From Clostridiales bacterium 1_7_47FAA (GTDB taxonomy: Bacteria; Bacillota; Clostridia; Lachnospirales; Lachnospiraceae): a DNA stretch of 64,000 bases. Positions 33,779-43,411 of this stretch are shown one piece after another (the stretch's first letter is position 1; every line of letters begins with the position of its first letter). The notes under the pieces were generated by a model, which searched no databases, was not told the origin of the DNA, and saw only the letters and a program-made list of their open reading frames with translations. The position numbers and the translations under genes are program-made. Location: NCBI GenBank assembly GCA_000155435.1, contig DS990260.1, forward strand, positions 1,762,515-1,826,514, given 5' to 3'.

Positions 33779-34978
33779 TTAATCACATTGAAATAAATCT
33801 CTTGTATATATCTTTTCCTTTACATCCTCCAGCTGCCGGTCATACCGGTTGGCCACTATCACATCCGATATCTGTTTGAATTCCTCCAGGTCACGGACAA
33901 TCCTGATTCCTAAAAATGAATCGGCTTTGACTGCCGGTTCATAGATGACCATTTTCACGCCCCTCTTTTCCAGCCTTCTCATGATTCCAAGAATGGAGGA
34001 ATGCCGGTAGTTATCTGAATCCGCTTTCATGGTCAGGCGGTAAATGCCCGCCACCTCAGGGGACTTTTTCATTATCTGCCCTGCAATGAAATCCTTCCTG
34101 GTCTGATTGGCCCGGACAATGGCGGTCATGATGCTGTTCAGTATATCACCATAGTTGGCCAGTAGCTGCTGTGTGTCTTTTGGCAGGCAGTATCCGCCAT
34201 ATCCAAAGGAAGGGTTATTGTAGTGGTTACCGATTCTCGGATCCAGACATACCCCGTTTATGATACTTTCCGTATTTAATCCGTACGCCTCCGCATAGGT
34301 ATCCAGCTCATTAAAAAAAGCCACCCTCATGGCCAGGTATGCATTGGAGAACAGTTTAACGGCCTCGGCCTCGGTTGAATCCATGTAGAGAACCGGCGCC
34401 TCGGCCTTTAAGGAAGCGTCTTTTAACAGGCCTGCAAATGCACGGGCCTTCTCCATCTGGACAGGGTCCCCCATATCCAGTCCCAGGATAATCCTTGATG
34501 GATACAGATTGTCATAAAGCGCCCGCCCCTCCCTCAGGAATTCTGGGGAAAACACAATGGATCCGTCCCGGTGCAGGGACCGGATTTTCTTTGTAAATCC
34601 CAAAGGGAGTGTGGATTTTATAACAATGCAGGCATTTGGCTGAATCCGCAGGGCAGCCTCAATGGTATCCAGCACAGATGACGTATCAAAATAATTCTGA
34701 TCCATATCATAATCAGTGGGGGTTGCGATAATGACAAAATCCGCATCCTGATATGCCGTCCTGGCGTCTGTTGTGGCGGACAGCATCAGTTTTTTCCCAC
34801 TCAGGCAGGATTCCAGTTCCGGGTCTGCAACCGGGGATTGTCCGCTGTTTATCAGCTTCACCTTTTCGGGCAATACATCCAGCATACATACCGTATTTTT
34901 CCGTGCAAGCAGTACTGCATTGGACAGTCCTACATATCCCATGCCAATCACTGCTATCTTTATCTGTTTTTCCATCAT
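33779..34978 (-). CDS. Nucleotide-sugar 6-dehydrogenase, UDP-glucose dehydrogenase-like
   Basis: I start at ATG 34978 (MMEKQIKIAVIGMGYVGLS); AGAGGCGG lies just upstream, and the longer frame to 35011 is cysteine-rich without a site. The product has about 399 residues. It shows the Rossmann motif GMGYVGLSNAVLL, the middle-domain lysine region AEAVKLFSNAYLAMRVAFFN, and the catalytic cysteine in SFGYGGYCLPKDT. Such enzymes oxidise the C6 alcohol of UDP-hexose to the uronic acid with two NAD+. Another dehydrogenase of the UDP-HexNAc type lies directly upstream, and a third Ugd lies at 50057. The exact sugar is uncertain. Confidence 0.88.
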   Translation of the reverse strand: MMEKQIKIAVIGMGYVGLSNAVLLARKNTVCMLDVLPEKVKLINSGQSPVADPELESCLSGKKLMLSATTDARTAYQDADFVIIATPTDYDMDQNYFDTSSVLDTIEAALRIQPNACIVIKSTLPLGFTKKIRSLHRDGSIVFSPEFLREGRALYDNLYPSRIILGLDMGDPVQMEKARAFAGLLKDASLKAEAPVLYMDSTEAEAVKLFSNAYLAMRVAFFNELDTYAEAYGLNTESIINGVCLDPRIGNHYNNPSFGYGGYCLPKDTQQLLANYGDILNSIMTAIVRANQTRKDFIAGQIMKKSPEVAGIYRLTMKADSDNYRHSSILGIMRRLEKRGVKMVIYEPAVKADSFLGIRIVRDLEEFKQISDVIVANRYDRQLEDVKEKIYTRDLFQCD

Positions 34979-35020
34979 TCCGCCTCTTTTACAACATTTA
35001 CATGGAACCATGATGTATCT

Positions 35021-36343
35021 TTACAATCTCCAGTACCGGAAACCAGCCTTTTCGGCCTCTACCTTGTCTAAGATACTTTTTACATCAATCAGAATCTTTT
35101 CCCCTGTGGGTTTAAACATGCGTCCAAATTCCTGAAGTGTAAGTCTCCTGAAATCCTCATGGGCCACAGCAAGAATTACACAGTCCGCATCATATATTGA
35201 AGCATACGGAAGCATGGATATCCCATACTCTTTCATTACCTCCTGTGGGTTAGCCAGCGGATCCGCCACCCAGGGATGAATTCCATATTCTTTCAGTCTT
35301 CTGATGATGTCATTTACCTTACTATTCCTGATATCCGGACAATTTTCCTTAAAGGTCATTCCGAGGATTACAACACAGGCTTCCTTCACTGTTTTACCTG
35401 CAAGTATCATCTGTTTGATGGCAGCGTCCGCCACAAAGGAGCCCATTGCATCATTGACCTTTCTTCCCGAAAGTATAATCTGACTATGATATCCCAGCTT
35501 TTCTGCCTGATAAGTAAAATAATAGGGGTCAACACCAATACAGTGTCCCCCCACCAGCCCCGGACGAAATTTCAGGGCATTCCACTTCGTGTCCATACCT
35601 TCTGCCACTTCCACGGTATCGATTCCCATTTTGTCAAATACAATTGCCAGTTCATTCATAAATGCAATGTTGATGTCCCTCTGGCTATTTTCAGCCACCT
35701 TGATTGCTTCGGCCGCCTTAATGGATGATACTCGATGAGTCCCTGCACGGATTACAATATCGTATACCCTGGCAATCAGATCCAGGGCATCATTATCCAT
35801 TCCCGAAACAATTTTTGTTATATTTTCCAAACGGTGAAGACGGTCCCCAGGATTGATGCGTTCCGGTGAGTATCCCACTTTAAAACCACTTCCTGCTGTC
35901 AGGTCGGATTCCTGCTCCAGGATGGGGATGCAGACATCCTCGGTCACGCCTGGATACACCGTGGATTCAAAGACAACAACAGAACCCTCTTTCAAATTAC
36001 GTCCCACAACCATACTGGCATTAATAACAGGGGACAGATCCGGTGTATGATCCTGATTGACAGGGGTCGGGACAGCAATAATATGAAAGCAGGCCTCTCT
36101 AAGCCGGCTCTCCTCATATGTAAAATCAATACCTGTATGACTTATGACATCATTCCCGATTTCCTGAGTAGGGTCCACTCCCGCCTTATATAAACCAATC
36201 TTTTCCCTGTTCACATCAAAGCCGATTACTCTCACACCCTTTTCAGCAAACGCTACTGCAATCGGCAGTCCCACGTACCCCAACCCTACAACAGAAACTG
36301 CCTCGGCCCCATGTAGGATTTCATGATATAACGTTCCCTCCAT
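35021..36343 (-). CDS. UDP-N-acetylhexosamine 6-dehydrogenase (WbpA/TviB/CapL-like)
   Basis: The 440-residue protein has GLGYVGLPIAVAFAEKG, AVPTPVNQDHTPDLSPVI, the SPERINPGD motif, AEAIKVAENSQRDINIAFMN, and the catalytic loop PGLVGGHCIGVDPYYF. This set marks the UDP-GlcNAc/GalNAc dehydrogenase branch rather than UDP-glucose dehydrogenase. The product would be a UDP-HexNAc uronic acid for the polymer. GAGGAGGATGT stands before the ATG. The next gene downstream is the other dehydrogenase, about 40 bases away. Upstream are 100 bases separating it from the cell-wall-binding repeat protein, with no clear terminator. Confidence 0.9.
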   Translation of the reverse strand: MEGTLYHEILHGAEAVSVVGLGYVGLPIAVAFAEKGVRVIGFDVNREKIGLYKAGVDPTQEIGNDVISHTGIDFTYEESRLREACFHIIAVPTPVNQDHTPDLSPVINASMVVGRNLKEGSVVVFESTVYPGVTEDVCIPILEQESDLTAGSGFKVGYSPERINPGDRLHRLENITKIVSGMDNDALDLIARVYDIVIRAGTHRVSSIKAAEAIKVAENSQRDINIAFMNELAIVFDKMGIDTVEVAEGMDTKWNALKFRPGLVGGHCIGVDPYYFTYQAEKLGYHSQIILSGRKVNDAMGSFVADAAIKQMILAGKTVKEACVVILGMTFKENCPDIRNSKVNDIIRRLKEYGIHPWVADPLANPQEVMKEYGISMLPYASIYDADCVILAVAHEDFRRLTLQEFGRMFKPTGEKILIDVKSILDKVEAEKAGFRYWRL

Positions 36344-36443
36344 ACATCCTCCTCTTCTTGTTGCTGCATATACTGTTTACACTTTTTCTGTCTGTTTTCA
36401 GGACTCACAAAGCATCCTCAATCCACCCGTTTTGTCATCCGTG

Positions 36444-38702
36444 TTAATAGGAGACCGTAGCCTCGGGCGCCAGTATCTCAGCCACTTCATCGGAACCATA
36501 GGTGAGGATCTTCCCGCCTGAGCCAAGAACCCATTTCTGGTCATTCCCATCAGTTACCTTGGTGTTTTTCATGATTTTCCCGCTGGAATTAACCAGCCGT
36601 TTTCCTTCTCCCGGTATGTCAAATACTTCATATCTTGCCGAGGAATCCGCTTTCTGAAGCCTTCCCTTATAGTAAAATGCCCCGTCCTTGATGCCGGTGA
36701 TTCCTTTTCCCTTAAGGTCAAAATAATATTGGGAACGGGTGGCACCTATGCCGTCATTCAGCATGGTCTTACCAGTGAGACACTTCCGGTTCCCGTCCGG
36801 ACCTCCGCAATAATAGAATTCCCCATTCACATCAATGAGGCCGTATTGCGCAACCCCATACATGTCAAAGACATAGTAGCTGTCATGGATTTTCTCAACG
36901 GCATAGCTGTTTTCACTGCCGCATTTCGGTTTTCCTGATTGATCGAAGTAATACCATTCCTTTTGCCCAGAACTGTTAAGGTCCGCTGGGCCGTCTATTT
37001 TTAACCATGTCCCATCTGCCCGTTCACCCTCGATGAATGTCTTATCCTGTTCGGATTCCGGCTGGTAGAAGTAACGGTAACCTTTTATCTCCGGCATTGC
37101 TGTGCTGATTTTTACCCAGCCAGGATACATTATGCCGTTACCATCAAAACAATAGGTAACCCCATCTACCTTAACTTCTTTTTTCCCTCCTGTGGAACGC
37201 TTCTTGTTTCCTGAAGATTTATTAAAATAGAAATAAGCATACTGCCCATTCTCCTGTACATAATCCACCACATCCGAGTTATCCATCCAACTCTGCGGGA
37301 TTTCCAGCCACTGCCATCCTGTTACCCTGGCTCCATCCTGTCCGCAGTAATAATAGGAATTTTCGTCATCGTCATCATCAGCTGATTCCGTCAGCCAGCC
37401 GGTCCGCATCACGCCTGAAGTATTAAAACAATAATACTGTCCATCAATTTTATACCAGCCATCCATACGCACATATCCATCTTTTCCTGCATAATACCAA
37501 TTATTGTAGTCCGAGTTCCTAGAGTCCAGGCCGCTGATGACAAACCACTGATTCTGATATAAATATCCCTCATCTCCAATATAGCGTCTCTTACCGTTTT
37601 CCTCAGTCAGCCAGCGTTTCCGGTAATTAAGGCCATTGGCGTCAAAATAATAGCGTTTGTCCTCCAGTTCCCTAAAACCGCCTTTGAATACAGAACCGGA
37701 TTCAGATGCATAATACCAGTTTTCAGTTATGGCTCCGGTACTGCTGTTGGTATATTCAAGCTTAAACCAGCCGTCATCCTGAAGAATTCCATTTTCATCC
37801 AGGTAATACCTGTCCCCATTCCCGTCTGTGTACCAGCGTTTCCGGTAATTAAGGCCGTTGGCGTCGAAATAATACCAGTCCCCGTCCAACTCCCTCCAGC
37901 CATTGCGCCATAACACGCCATTGGGATCAGCATGATACCAGTTGGTATACTCCTGTCCATTGCTGTTGGTGCCTGTAATGGAAAACCACCCACTCTGCCG
38001 CGCCCCGTTCCCATCCACATAATACCGGTCATCATTTATGTTGAACCATCTGCTACGGTAAGCTGTCCCATTAGCATCAAAATAACAAGTCATACCTTCC
38101 AGTTCATGCCATCCATCCCTAAGAAGTGAACCATCCTCATTAACATAATACCAATTAGTATAGGACTGCCCCTTACTGTTCACATTATCAATGGAAAACC
38201 AGCCCGGAGCCATCCTTGCACCATTCTCATCCACATAATACCGCTTATCTTCCAGATTAAAGAAGGACTTCCTAGGAGAGTTTCCCCCTGGATAAAAATA
38301 ATAATATTTCCCATCCAGCCCATACCAACCATCTCTCAATATACTTCCGTCTGCCCCCGCATAATACCAGCTGGTGACCGGTTTTGAGGAAGGCAATGTG
38401 GGATTGGAGGTGATGCTGAACCATTGGTTCTCATATCTTGTACCGTCCTCTTTTAAGCGGTACCGTCCATCGCCAGAATTCACCCAGTTGTTCTTAACAA
38501 TCTGTCCATTTCCCCCTACATACCGCAGGGTTCCATCCATCCATACAACCCACTGATTTACCAGTTTCCTGTCATTTTCCTTGTAAATCCATTCCTGTGC
38601 AGTATCCTGCTGCCATCCATCTAAGGCAAATGCAGATATGGACGGGATTGTCATGAATGCAACAGTCAAGATGATAAAAAGCACTATTTTTTTTCTCTTC
38701 AT
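36444..38702 (-). CDS. Secreted cell-wall/choline-binding repeat protein
   Basis: The 752-residue protein starts with MKRKK and a hydrophobic signal peptide ending near SISAFA. The rest is almost entirely cell-wall-binding repeats: NWYYVNEDGSLLRDGWHELEG, with YYFDANGLNYRKRW and similar units with W, Y, G and D at fixed places. Two 74-residue blocks are nearly identical. No catalytic domain is visible. Repeats of this kind bind choline-bearing teichoic acids or other glucan-like wall polymers. Its place inside a capsule locus suggests that it tethers or organises the secreted polymer, or binds it; this is inference. The ATG overlaps the stop of the sugar nucleotidyltransferase (ATGA). AAGGAG lies ten bases upstream. 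Confidence 0.88.
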   Translation of the reverse strand: MKRKKIVLFIILTVAFMTIPSISAFALDGWQQDTAQEWIYKENDRKLVNQWVVWMDGTLRYVGGNGQIVKNNWVNSGDGRYRLKEDGTRYENQWFSITSNPTLPSSKPVTSWYYAGADGSILRDGWYGLDGKYYYFYPGGNSPRKSFFNLEDKRYYVDENGARMAPGWFSIDNVNSKGQSYTNWYYVNEDGSLLRDGWHELEGMTCYFDANGTAYRSRWFNINDDRYYVDGNGARQSGWFSITGTNSNGQEYTNWYHADPNGVLWRNGWRELDGDWYYFDANGLNYRKRWYTDGNGDRYYLDENGILQDDGWFKLEYTNSSTGAITENWYYASESGSVFKGGFRELEDKRYYFDANGLNYRKRWLTEENGKRRYIGDEGYLYQNQWFVISGLDSRNSDYNNWYYAGKDGYVRMDGWYKIDGQYYCFNTSGVMRTGWLTESADDDDDENSYYYCGQDGARVTGWQWLEIPQSWMDNSDVVDYVQENGQYAYFYFNKSSGNKKRSTGGKKEVKVDGVTYCFDGNGIMYPGWVKISTAMPEIKGYRYFYQPESEQDKTFIEGERADGTWLKIDGPADLNSSGQKEWYYFDQSGKPKCGSENSYAVEKIHDSYYVFDMYGVAQYGLIDVNGEFYYCGGPDGNRKCLTGKTMLNDGIGATRSQYYFDLKGKGITGIKDGAFYYKGRLQKADSSARYEVFDIPGEGKRLVNSSGKIMKNTKVTDGNDQKWVLGSGGKILTYGSDEVAEILAPEATVSY
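37611..37912. repeat. Near-identical 222-base-spaced repeat within the wall-binding protein gene
   Basis: The stretch CCAGCGTTTCCGGTAATTAA with its continuation occurs at about 37611-37690 and again at about 37833-37912, with few differences. The 222-base spacing equals 74 codons, one repeat block of the protein. Such near-identity at DNA level indicates recent duplication and allows length change by recombination. Confidence 0.75.
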
Positions 38703-39652
38703 AATGTAATTACTCCTTGCCGGAAACTACTCCACAGAGCGTTTTCATAGACGCCTTCAACGGTTAGGTGTTTCAATGCCTGTCTGACAGACTGGGCATC
38801 TTCCTCGTAAGTAACCCCAAACCATCTGCCATTGGTCTTAAGAATCCTTACCCTTGCCTCCCCTGACTTTACCAGCTTATCTATGACAGCCGGCAGAAGA
38901 AACTCCCCGCTGTCCTGCGTACTGTCTGTAAGATCATCTAAAAATCCCCGGAATTCCTGTTCCAGACACCCGAAAAATGCAGGGTATCCGCCCCACATGT
39001 TCATGGATACATATTGATCCGCTGTTATCTGCATATCCCTTATTCCATCATGAAGGATGTCTCCATTACAGCCCATACGGACATTGGGAGTCTCAACCAC
39101 GCCCTTCAGTAGTCCATTATCATCTAATATGCAGATACCTCTGGTAACCCCGCCATTTACAGACAATGTATTCTTCAGACGGAAACCTGCCATACACATT
39201 TCATATTGATAGGCACCGTCATGATTCCCCACCAGAAATTCATGGAGTTTTTCAAAGGCTTCACTCCCATAAAAATCATCCGCATTAATAACAGCAAAAG
39301 GTTCCCTGACTATATCCTTACAACATAAAACCGCCTGACCGGTTCCCCACGGTTTTTTCCGCTTATCCGGTACAATGTATCCGTCAGGTACATCCTCCAG
39401 TTCCTGGAATACATATTCTATATCCACCAGTCCCTTAATCCTGTCTCCAATCGTTTTTTGAAATTCCTTTTCAATCTCCTTACGTATGATAAACACTACT
39501 TTATTAAAGCCTGCCTGCACTGCATCATGGATGGAATAATCCATGATGATTTCCCCGGAAGGACCAAGCTTTGTCAGCTGCTTAATACCGTTTCCGAACC
39601 TGCTTCCAATTCCAGCCGCCATTATAATTAATGTTGTATTCATCTGCCTCAT
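38699..39652 (-). CDS. NDP-sugar nucleotidyltransferase-like protein
   Basis: From ATG 39652 (MRQMNTTLIIMAAGIGSRFG), five bases after AGGGA, the product has 317 residues. It has the pyrophosphorylase signature AAGIGSRFGNGIKQLTKLGP with substrate loop, then VINADDFYG for the metal-binding acid, and KPWGTGQAVLCC for nucleotide base binding. It lacks the C-terminal beta-helix of GlmU or GlgC, so it should be a plain nucleotidyltransferase that activates a sugar phosphate. The sugar is not evident. A longer frame to 39739 overlaps the preceding winged-helix gene and is unlikely. Its stop overlaps the start of the wall-binding protein gene. Confidence 0.8.
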   Translation of the reverse strand: MRQMNTTLIIMAAGIGSRFGNGIKQLTKLGPSGEIIMDYSIHDAVQAGFNKVVFIIRKEIEKEFQKTIGDRIKGLVDIEYVFQELEDVPDGYIVPDKRKKPWGTGQAVLCCKDIVREPFAVINADDFYGSEAFEKLHEFLVGNHDGAYQYEMCMAGFRLKNTLSVNGGVTRGICILDDNGLLKGVVETPNVRMGCNGDILHDGIRDMQITADQYVSMNMWGGYPAFFGCLEQEFRGFLDDLTDSTQDSGEFLLPAVIDKLVKSGEARVRILKTNGRWFGVTYEEDAQSVRQALKHLTVEGVYENALWSSFRQGVITL

Positions 39653-39674
39653 TTCTTTCCCTCTTAGTATTGTC

Positions 39675-40154
39675 TTAGCATTTGTTAACCTGATTCTCCT
39701 GCAGGGAATGCTTTTCATTATATGAGTTGTATATCGCATTTAAATATGGAACTGCCTCAGATGCCCACAAATATTCCGGCATATATTTTCCCGTATAGGC
39801 AGTAATGTACGTCCTGTTTTCTTTCATGAATTCATAGTAGTCACAGATAAACAGTTCTGTGTTGACTGAGTATACCCCGGGCCTGTGGACCAACAGTCCT
39901 TCACATCCATACTCCCTTAAAATCTGGCGCAGCCTGTACCCAATGACCCTTATATTATTTTTGGCTGTTCTTTCCGGTGTATTGCTGTATAAGATATACG
40001 CTATCTCGGAAAGAGGTACGCTGCCTCCTCTTTTGCTGACCAGGAGGGCCAATAGTTCCTTCGACTTTTTGCTGGAAAAATAGACTACCTGATTGTCAAC
40101 GAACAGATCAAAACCGCTAAAGGTCTGTATGAAAATATGACTGTCTGCAGACAT
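39675..40154 (-). CDS. SARP/OmpR-type winged-helix DNA-binding protein
   Basis: The product has 159 residues. Residues about 5-100 show the transcriptional-activator winged helix: IFIQTFSGFDLFVDNQVVYF, KKSKELLALLVSKRGGSVPL, then the recognition helix KNNIRVIGYRLRQILREYG. A short helical tail follows, but no receiver, ATPase or long tetratricopeptide region. It resembles the output domain of SARP-type response regulators without the input part. GGAGGG precedes the ATG by nine bases. It lies between glmS and the nucleotidyltransferase on the same strand and could regulate the polysaccharide locus. That role is inferred only from position. Confidence 0.75.
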   Translation of the reverse strand: MSADSHIFIQTFSGFDLFVDNQVVYFSSKKSKELLALLVSKRGGSVPLSEIAYILYSNTPERTAKNNIRVIGYRLRQILREYGCEGLLVHRPGVYSVNTELFICDYYEFMKENRTYITAYTGKYMPEYLWASEAVPYLNAIYNSYNEKHSLQENQVNKC

Positions 40155-40197
40155 GACTGTCTTCCCTCCTCTCTTGTACCAAGTCTTCTGTTACCCG

Positions 40198-42051
40198 CTA
40201 CTCCACGGTCACTGATTTTGCCAGGTTCCTTGGCTTATCCACGTCCAGTCCCTTAGAAAGGGATACATAATAGGCCAGAAGCTGAAGAGGGATGACAACC
40301 AGACTGGGATAAAAACATTCCAATGTCTTGGGAACGTATATGGTACAATCCGCCGTGTCCTCCATGCTGTAATTCCCGTAACTAGTAATCCCCAGGATAT
40401 TTGCTCCCCTGCTTTTGACCTCCACCATGTTGCTGATTAATTTTTCAAACAGGCTGCCCTGTGTTGCAATACCGATGGTCCATATACCGTCCTCAATCAG
40501 GGAAATGGTCCCGTGCTTCAGTTCTCCGGCAGCATACGCCTCTGAGTGCATATAGGATATCTCCTTGAGTTTTAAGGAACCCTCCATGGAAGCCGCATAA
40601 TCCAGGCCTCTGCCGATAAAGAATACATCATTGTTATGGGAAAACTTATTGGCAAACCATTGAATCCGCTCTTTTTCCTCCAGGATCCGGCTGATTTTAT
40701 CAGGAAGGAGTAAAAGTTCCTCAATCATACCTTGATATGTCCCGTCATCCAGTTTTCCCCTTACCCGGCCAAAATAGATGGCCAGTACATAGACCGCTGC
40801 CAGCTGGGCGCTGTATGCCTTGGTTGTGGCCACCGCAATCTCAGGACCCGCCCATGTGTAAAACACATAATCCGCCTCCCTGGCAATGGAGCTTCCCACC
40901 ACATTGACAATCCCCATGACCGGAAGTCCCTGGTTCCTGGCCTCCCTCAATGCCGCCAGGGTATCCGCCGTCTCCCCTGACTGGCTCACCACAATGGCAA
41001 GGGTGTGGTCCTCAAACACAGGATTCCTGTAGCGCAGTTCACTTGCCAGATCCACATCCACAGGTATCCGCGCCAACTGTTCGAAAATGTATTTTGCACT
41101 CATACACACATGATAGGCGGAACCGCATGCAACCATCTGGATTCTCTTTAAACCGCATATTTCCTCGTCCGTCATCTTTAACTCATCCAACACGATCTGT
41201 TTGTCTTTTATCCTTGGGCTCAGGGTGTCCCGTACTGCCTTTGGCTGTTCATGGATTTCCTTCAGCATGAAATGCTCAAACCCATTCTTCTCCGCTGCTT
41301 CCGTGTCCCAGTCTATACGGGAAAATTCCGGCTCCAGCTCATCCTGGTCAATGTTATATAACCGGATGCCATCCTTTGTTATGCTGAGGATTTCCATATT
41401 TTTAACAAAACAGATATCCCTGGTATAATTAAGGATGGCCGGCACATCGGACGCTATGAAATTACCGCAGCCGGAACGTCCTGCAATCAATGGGCTGTCT
41501 TTGCGGACAGCGTATATCTCTCCCGGCCTGTCTTTAAACAGGATGCCAAGGGCATAGGATCCGCGGATCCGCACCATCATTTTGCTTATGGTCTCAATGG
41601 GATTCCCGTTATAATATTTATCCAGGAGATGGGCCAGTACCTCCGTGTCGGTCTGGGAAATGAATTCCACACCGCTTTTTTGCAGCTTATCTTTTATTTC
41701 CTGAAAATTTTCTATGATTCCATTATGTACTACCGCGACCCTCTTATTCCCTGCGCAGTGCGGATGGGAATTGGCCACCGATGGTTCCCCATGGGTGGCC
41801 CATCTAGTATGGCCGATACCACAGGTACCGGCCACTGCCCTTCCATTATCCGTCATTTCACACAGAACCTTTAAGCGGCCTTTTGCCTTAACCACTTCCA
41901 GTGTTCCTGTTCCATCCTCTTCCTTGCCCTCCGGCCTGCCCGCCACCGCGATTCCGGCTGAATCATAGCCTCTGTATTCAAGCCTTGCCAGGCCATCCAA
42001 CAGGATGGGGGCAGCCTGCATATCTCCTGCATATCCTACAATCCCGCACAT
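40198..42051 (-). CDS. glmS: Glutamine-fructose-6-phosphate aminotransferase (isomerising)
   Basis: The 617-residue protein starts MCGIVGYAG, with Cys2 as the glutaminase nucleophile after removal of Met1. The N-terminal class II amidotransferase domain has GIGHTRWATHGEPS and NGIIENFQE. Two SIS sugar-isomerase domains follow, with VACGSAYHVCMSAKYIFEQL, SQSGETADTLAALREA and the end PRNLAKSVTVE. It makes glucosamine-6-phosphate from fructose-6-phosphate and glutamine, the entry to UDP-GlcNAc. It starts one base after glmM ends, so both steps are coupled. Standard length and motifs. In some bacteria a glmS ribozyme precedes the gene; here there is no room for one. Confidence 0.97.
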   Translation of the reverse strand: MCGIVGYAGDMQAAPILLDGLARLEYRGYDSAGIAVAGRPEGKEEDGTGTLEVVKAKGRLKVLCEMTDNGRAVAGTCGIGHTRWATHGEPSVANSHPHCAGNKRVAVVHNGIIENFQEIKDKLQKSGVEFISQTDTEVLAHLLDKYYNGNPIETISKMMVRIRGSYALGILFKDRPGEIYAVRKDSPLIAGRSGCGNFIASDVPAILNYTRDICFVKNMEILSITKDGIRLYNIDQDELEPEFSRIDWDTEAAEKNGFEHFMLKEIHEQPKAVRDTLSPRIKDKQIVLDELKMTDEEICGLKRIQMVACGSAYHVCMSAKYIFEQLARIPVDVDLASELRYRNPVFEDHTLAIVVSQSGETADTLAALREARNQGLPVMGIVNVVGSSIAREADYVFYTWAGPEIAVATTKAYSAQLAAVYVLAIYFGRVRGKLDDGTYQGMIEELLLLPDKISRILEEKERIQWFANKFSHNNDVFFIGRGLDYAASMEGSLKLKEISYMHSEAYAAGELKHGTISLIEDGIWTIGIATQGSLFEKLISNMVEVKSRGANILGITSYGNYSMEDTADCTIYVPKTLECFYPSLVVIPLQLLAYYVSLSKGLDVDKPRNLAKSVTVE

Positions 42052-42052
42052 G

Positions 42053-43411
42053 CTACAATACCTCCTGATGGCCTTTGGATATGATGACCTCTATGATCCG
42101 GTCAACGAATTCCCGGCATCTGGCCGGTTCCGCTGCCTCCACCATCACCCGCATGACAGGCTCTGTCCCGCTTTCCCTTACAAGGATCCGGCCATCCTTT
42201 CCCAGAGCCGCTTCCACCTGATTAATAGCATCCTGTACATCCTTATCCTCCCTGGCTGCCTTCTTATCCTTTACCCGGATATTCTTAAGGACCTGCGGGT
42301 AGATATGCACCGGCTCTGCTAACTTGCTGAGAGGCTGTTTTTTCTCCAGTATTACCTCCATCATCTTGATGGCTGTGAGGATTCCATCCCCCGTGGTTGC
42401 ATATTTGCGGAAGATGATGTGACCGGATTGTTCGCCGCCAATACGGTAGCCGTTGGAGGCCATATTCTCATATACGTATTTATCCCCCACCGCTGTTTTC
42501 TCATATTCAATTCCGGCCTCATCCAGGGCTTTGTACAGGCCGAAGTTGGACATGACCGTGGTGACAATCTTATTACCCTGGAGTTTTCCCCGTTCCTTCA
42601 TATAGCGGCCATATATGTAGAGGATAAGATCCCCATCCACTAAATTGCCCTTTTCATCCACACACAGGCACCGGTCCGCATCCCCATCAAACGCAAAACC
42701 CACATCCAGTTTCTTTTCCTTGACAAACCGTATAAGTCCGTCCATGTGGGTGGAACCGCAGTCAGCATTGATATTCAGGCCGTCCGGTTCATTGTTAATC
42801 ACATAGGTGGTTGCTCCCAGGGCGTCAAACACGCTTTTGGCAATCATCCAGGCGCTTCCGTTGGCACAGTCCAGGCCGACCCTCATATTCTCGTAGGAAC
42901 GGGTTGCCAGGGAAATAAGGTAACCCGTATAGCGGTTCCTGCCTGCCGCATGGTCCACGGTACGCCCAATCTGTTCCCTGACTGCAAGCGGGATTTCACC
43001 TGAGATGCCATCGATGTAGGCTTCTATCTTCAGGATGGTATCCTCGTCCATTTTTTCTCCCTGGGCATTGATTAATTTAATGCCATTATCATAGTAGGGA
43101 TTGTGGCTGGCTGATATCATGACGCCGCAGTCAAAGCCTTCGGTGCGGGCCACATAGGAAACGCTGGGAGTTGTGGTCACATGAAGAAGATAGGCGTCCG
43201 CGCCGGATGCCGTAAGACCGGAGGCCAGGGAATATTCAAACATGTATGAAGAACGCCGGGTGTCTTTTCCAATGACAACCCGGCATCTCTTATCTTTTTT
43301 ATTTCTGCTGTAGTACCAGCCCAGGAACCGGCCGATTTTGTATGCGTGTTCTACTGTTAGTGTTATGTTGGCTTCGCCGCGGAAGCCGTCGGTGCCGAAG
43401 TATTTTGCCAT
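42053..43411 (-). CDS. glmM: Phosphoglucosamine mutase
   Basis: Start at 43411 (MAKYFGTDGFRGEANITLTV), seven bases after AAGGAG; a longer AT-rich frame to 43492 is not credible. The 452-residue enzyme has the phosphoserine loop MISASHNPYYDNGIK, the metal loop FAFDGDADRCL, the sugar-binding GGEQSGHIIF and the phosphate-binding ESGTEPVMRVMVEA. It converts glucosamine-6-phosphate to glucosamine-1-phosphate in the UDP-GlcNAc route. The gene is the last with the base composition of the left locus; upstream DNA becomes clearly AT-rich and starts with a glycosyltransferase remnant. Confidence 0.96.
   Translation of the reverse strand: MAKYFGTDGFRGEANITLTVEHAYKIGRFLGWYYSRNKKDKRCRVVIGKDTRRSSYMFEYSLASGLTASGADAYLLHVTTTPSVSYVARTEGFDCGVMISASHNPYYDNGIKLINAQGEKMDEDTILKIEAYIDGISGEIPLAVREQIGRTVDHAAGRNRYTGYLISLATRSYENMRVGLDCANGSAWMIAKSVFDALGATTYVINNEPDGLNINADCGSTHMDGLIRFVKEKKLDVGFAFDGDADRCLCVDEKGNLVDGDLILYIYGRYMKERGKLQGNKIVTTVMSNFGLYKALDEAGIEYEKTAVGDKYVYENMASNGYRIGGEQSGHIIFRKYATTGDGILTAIKMMEVILEKKQPLSKLAEPVHIYPQVLKNIRVKDKKAAREDKDVQDAINQVEAALGKDGRILVRESGTEPVMRVMVEAAEPARCREFVDRIIEVIISKGHQEVL

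Noticed and set aside
36444..38702. Regular repeats considered as a CRISPR-like array
   Set aside because: They lie in one open frame, are imperfect, and encode wall-binding repeats; there are no unique spacers between identical short repeats.
42000..42060. Possible glmS ribozyme upstream of glmS
   Set aside because: glmM ends one base before glmS starts, so there is no room for the ribozyme.
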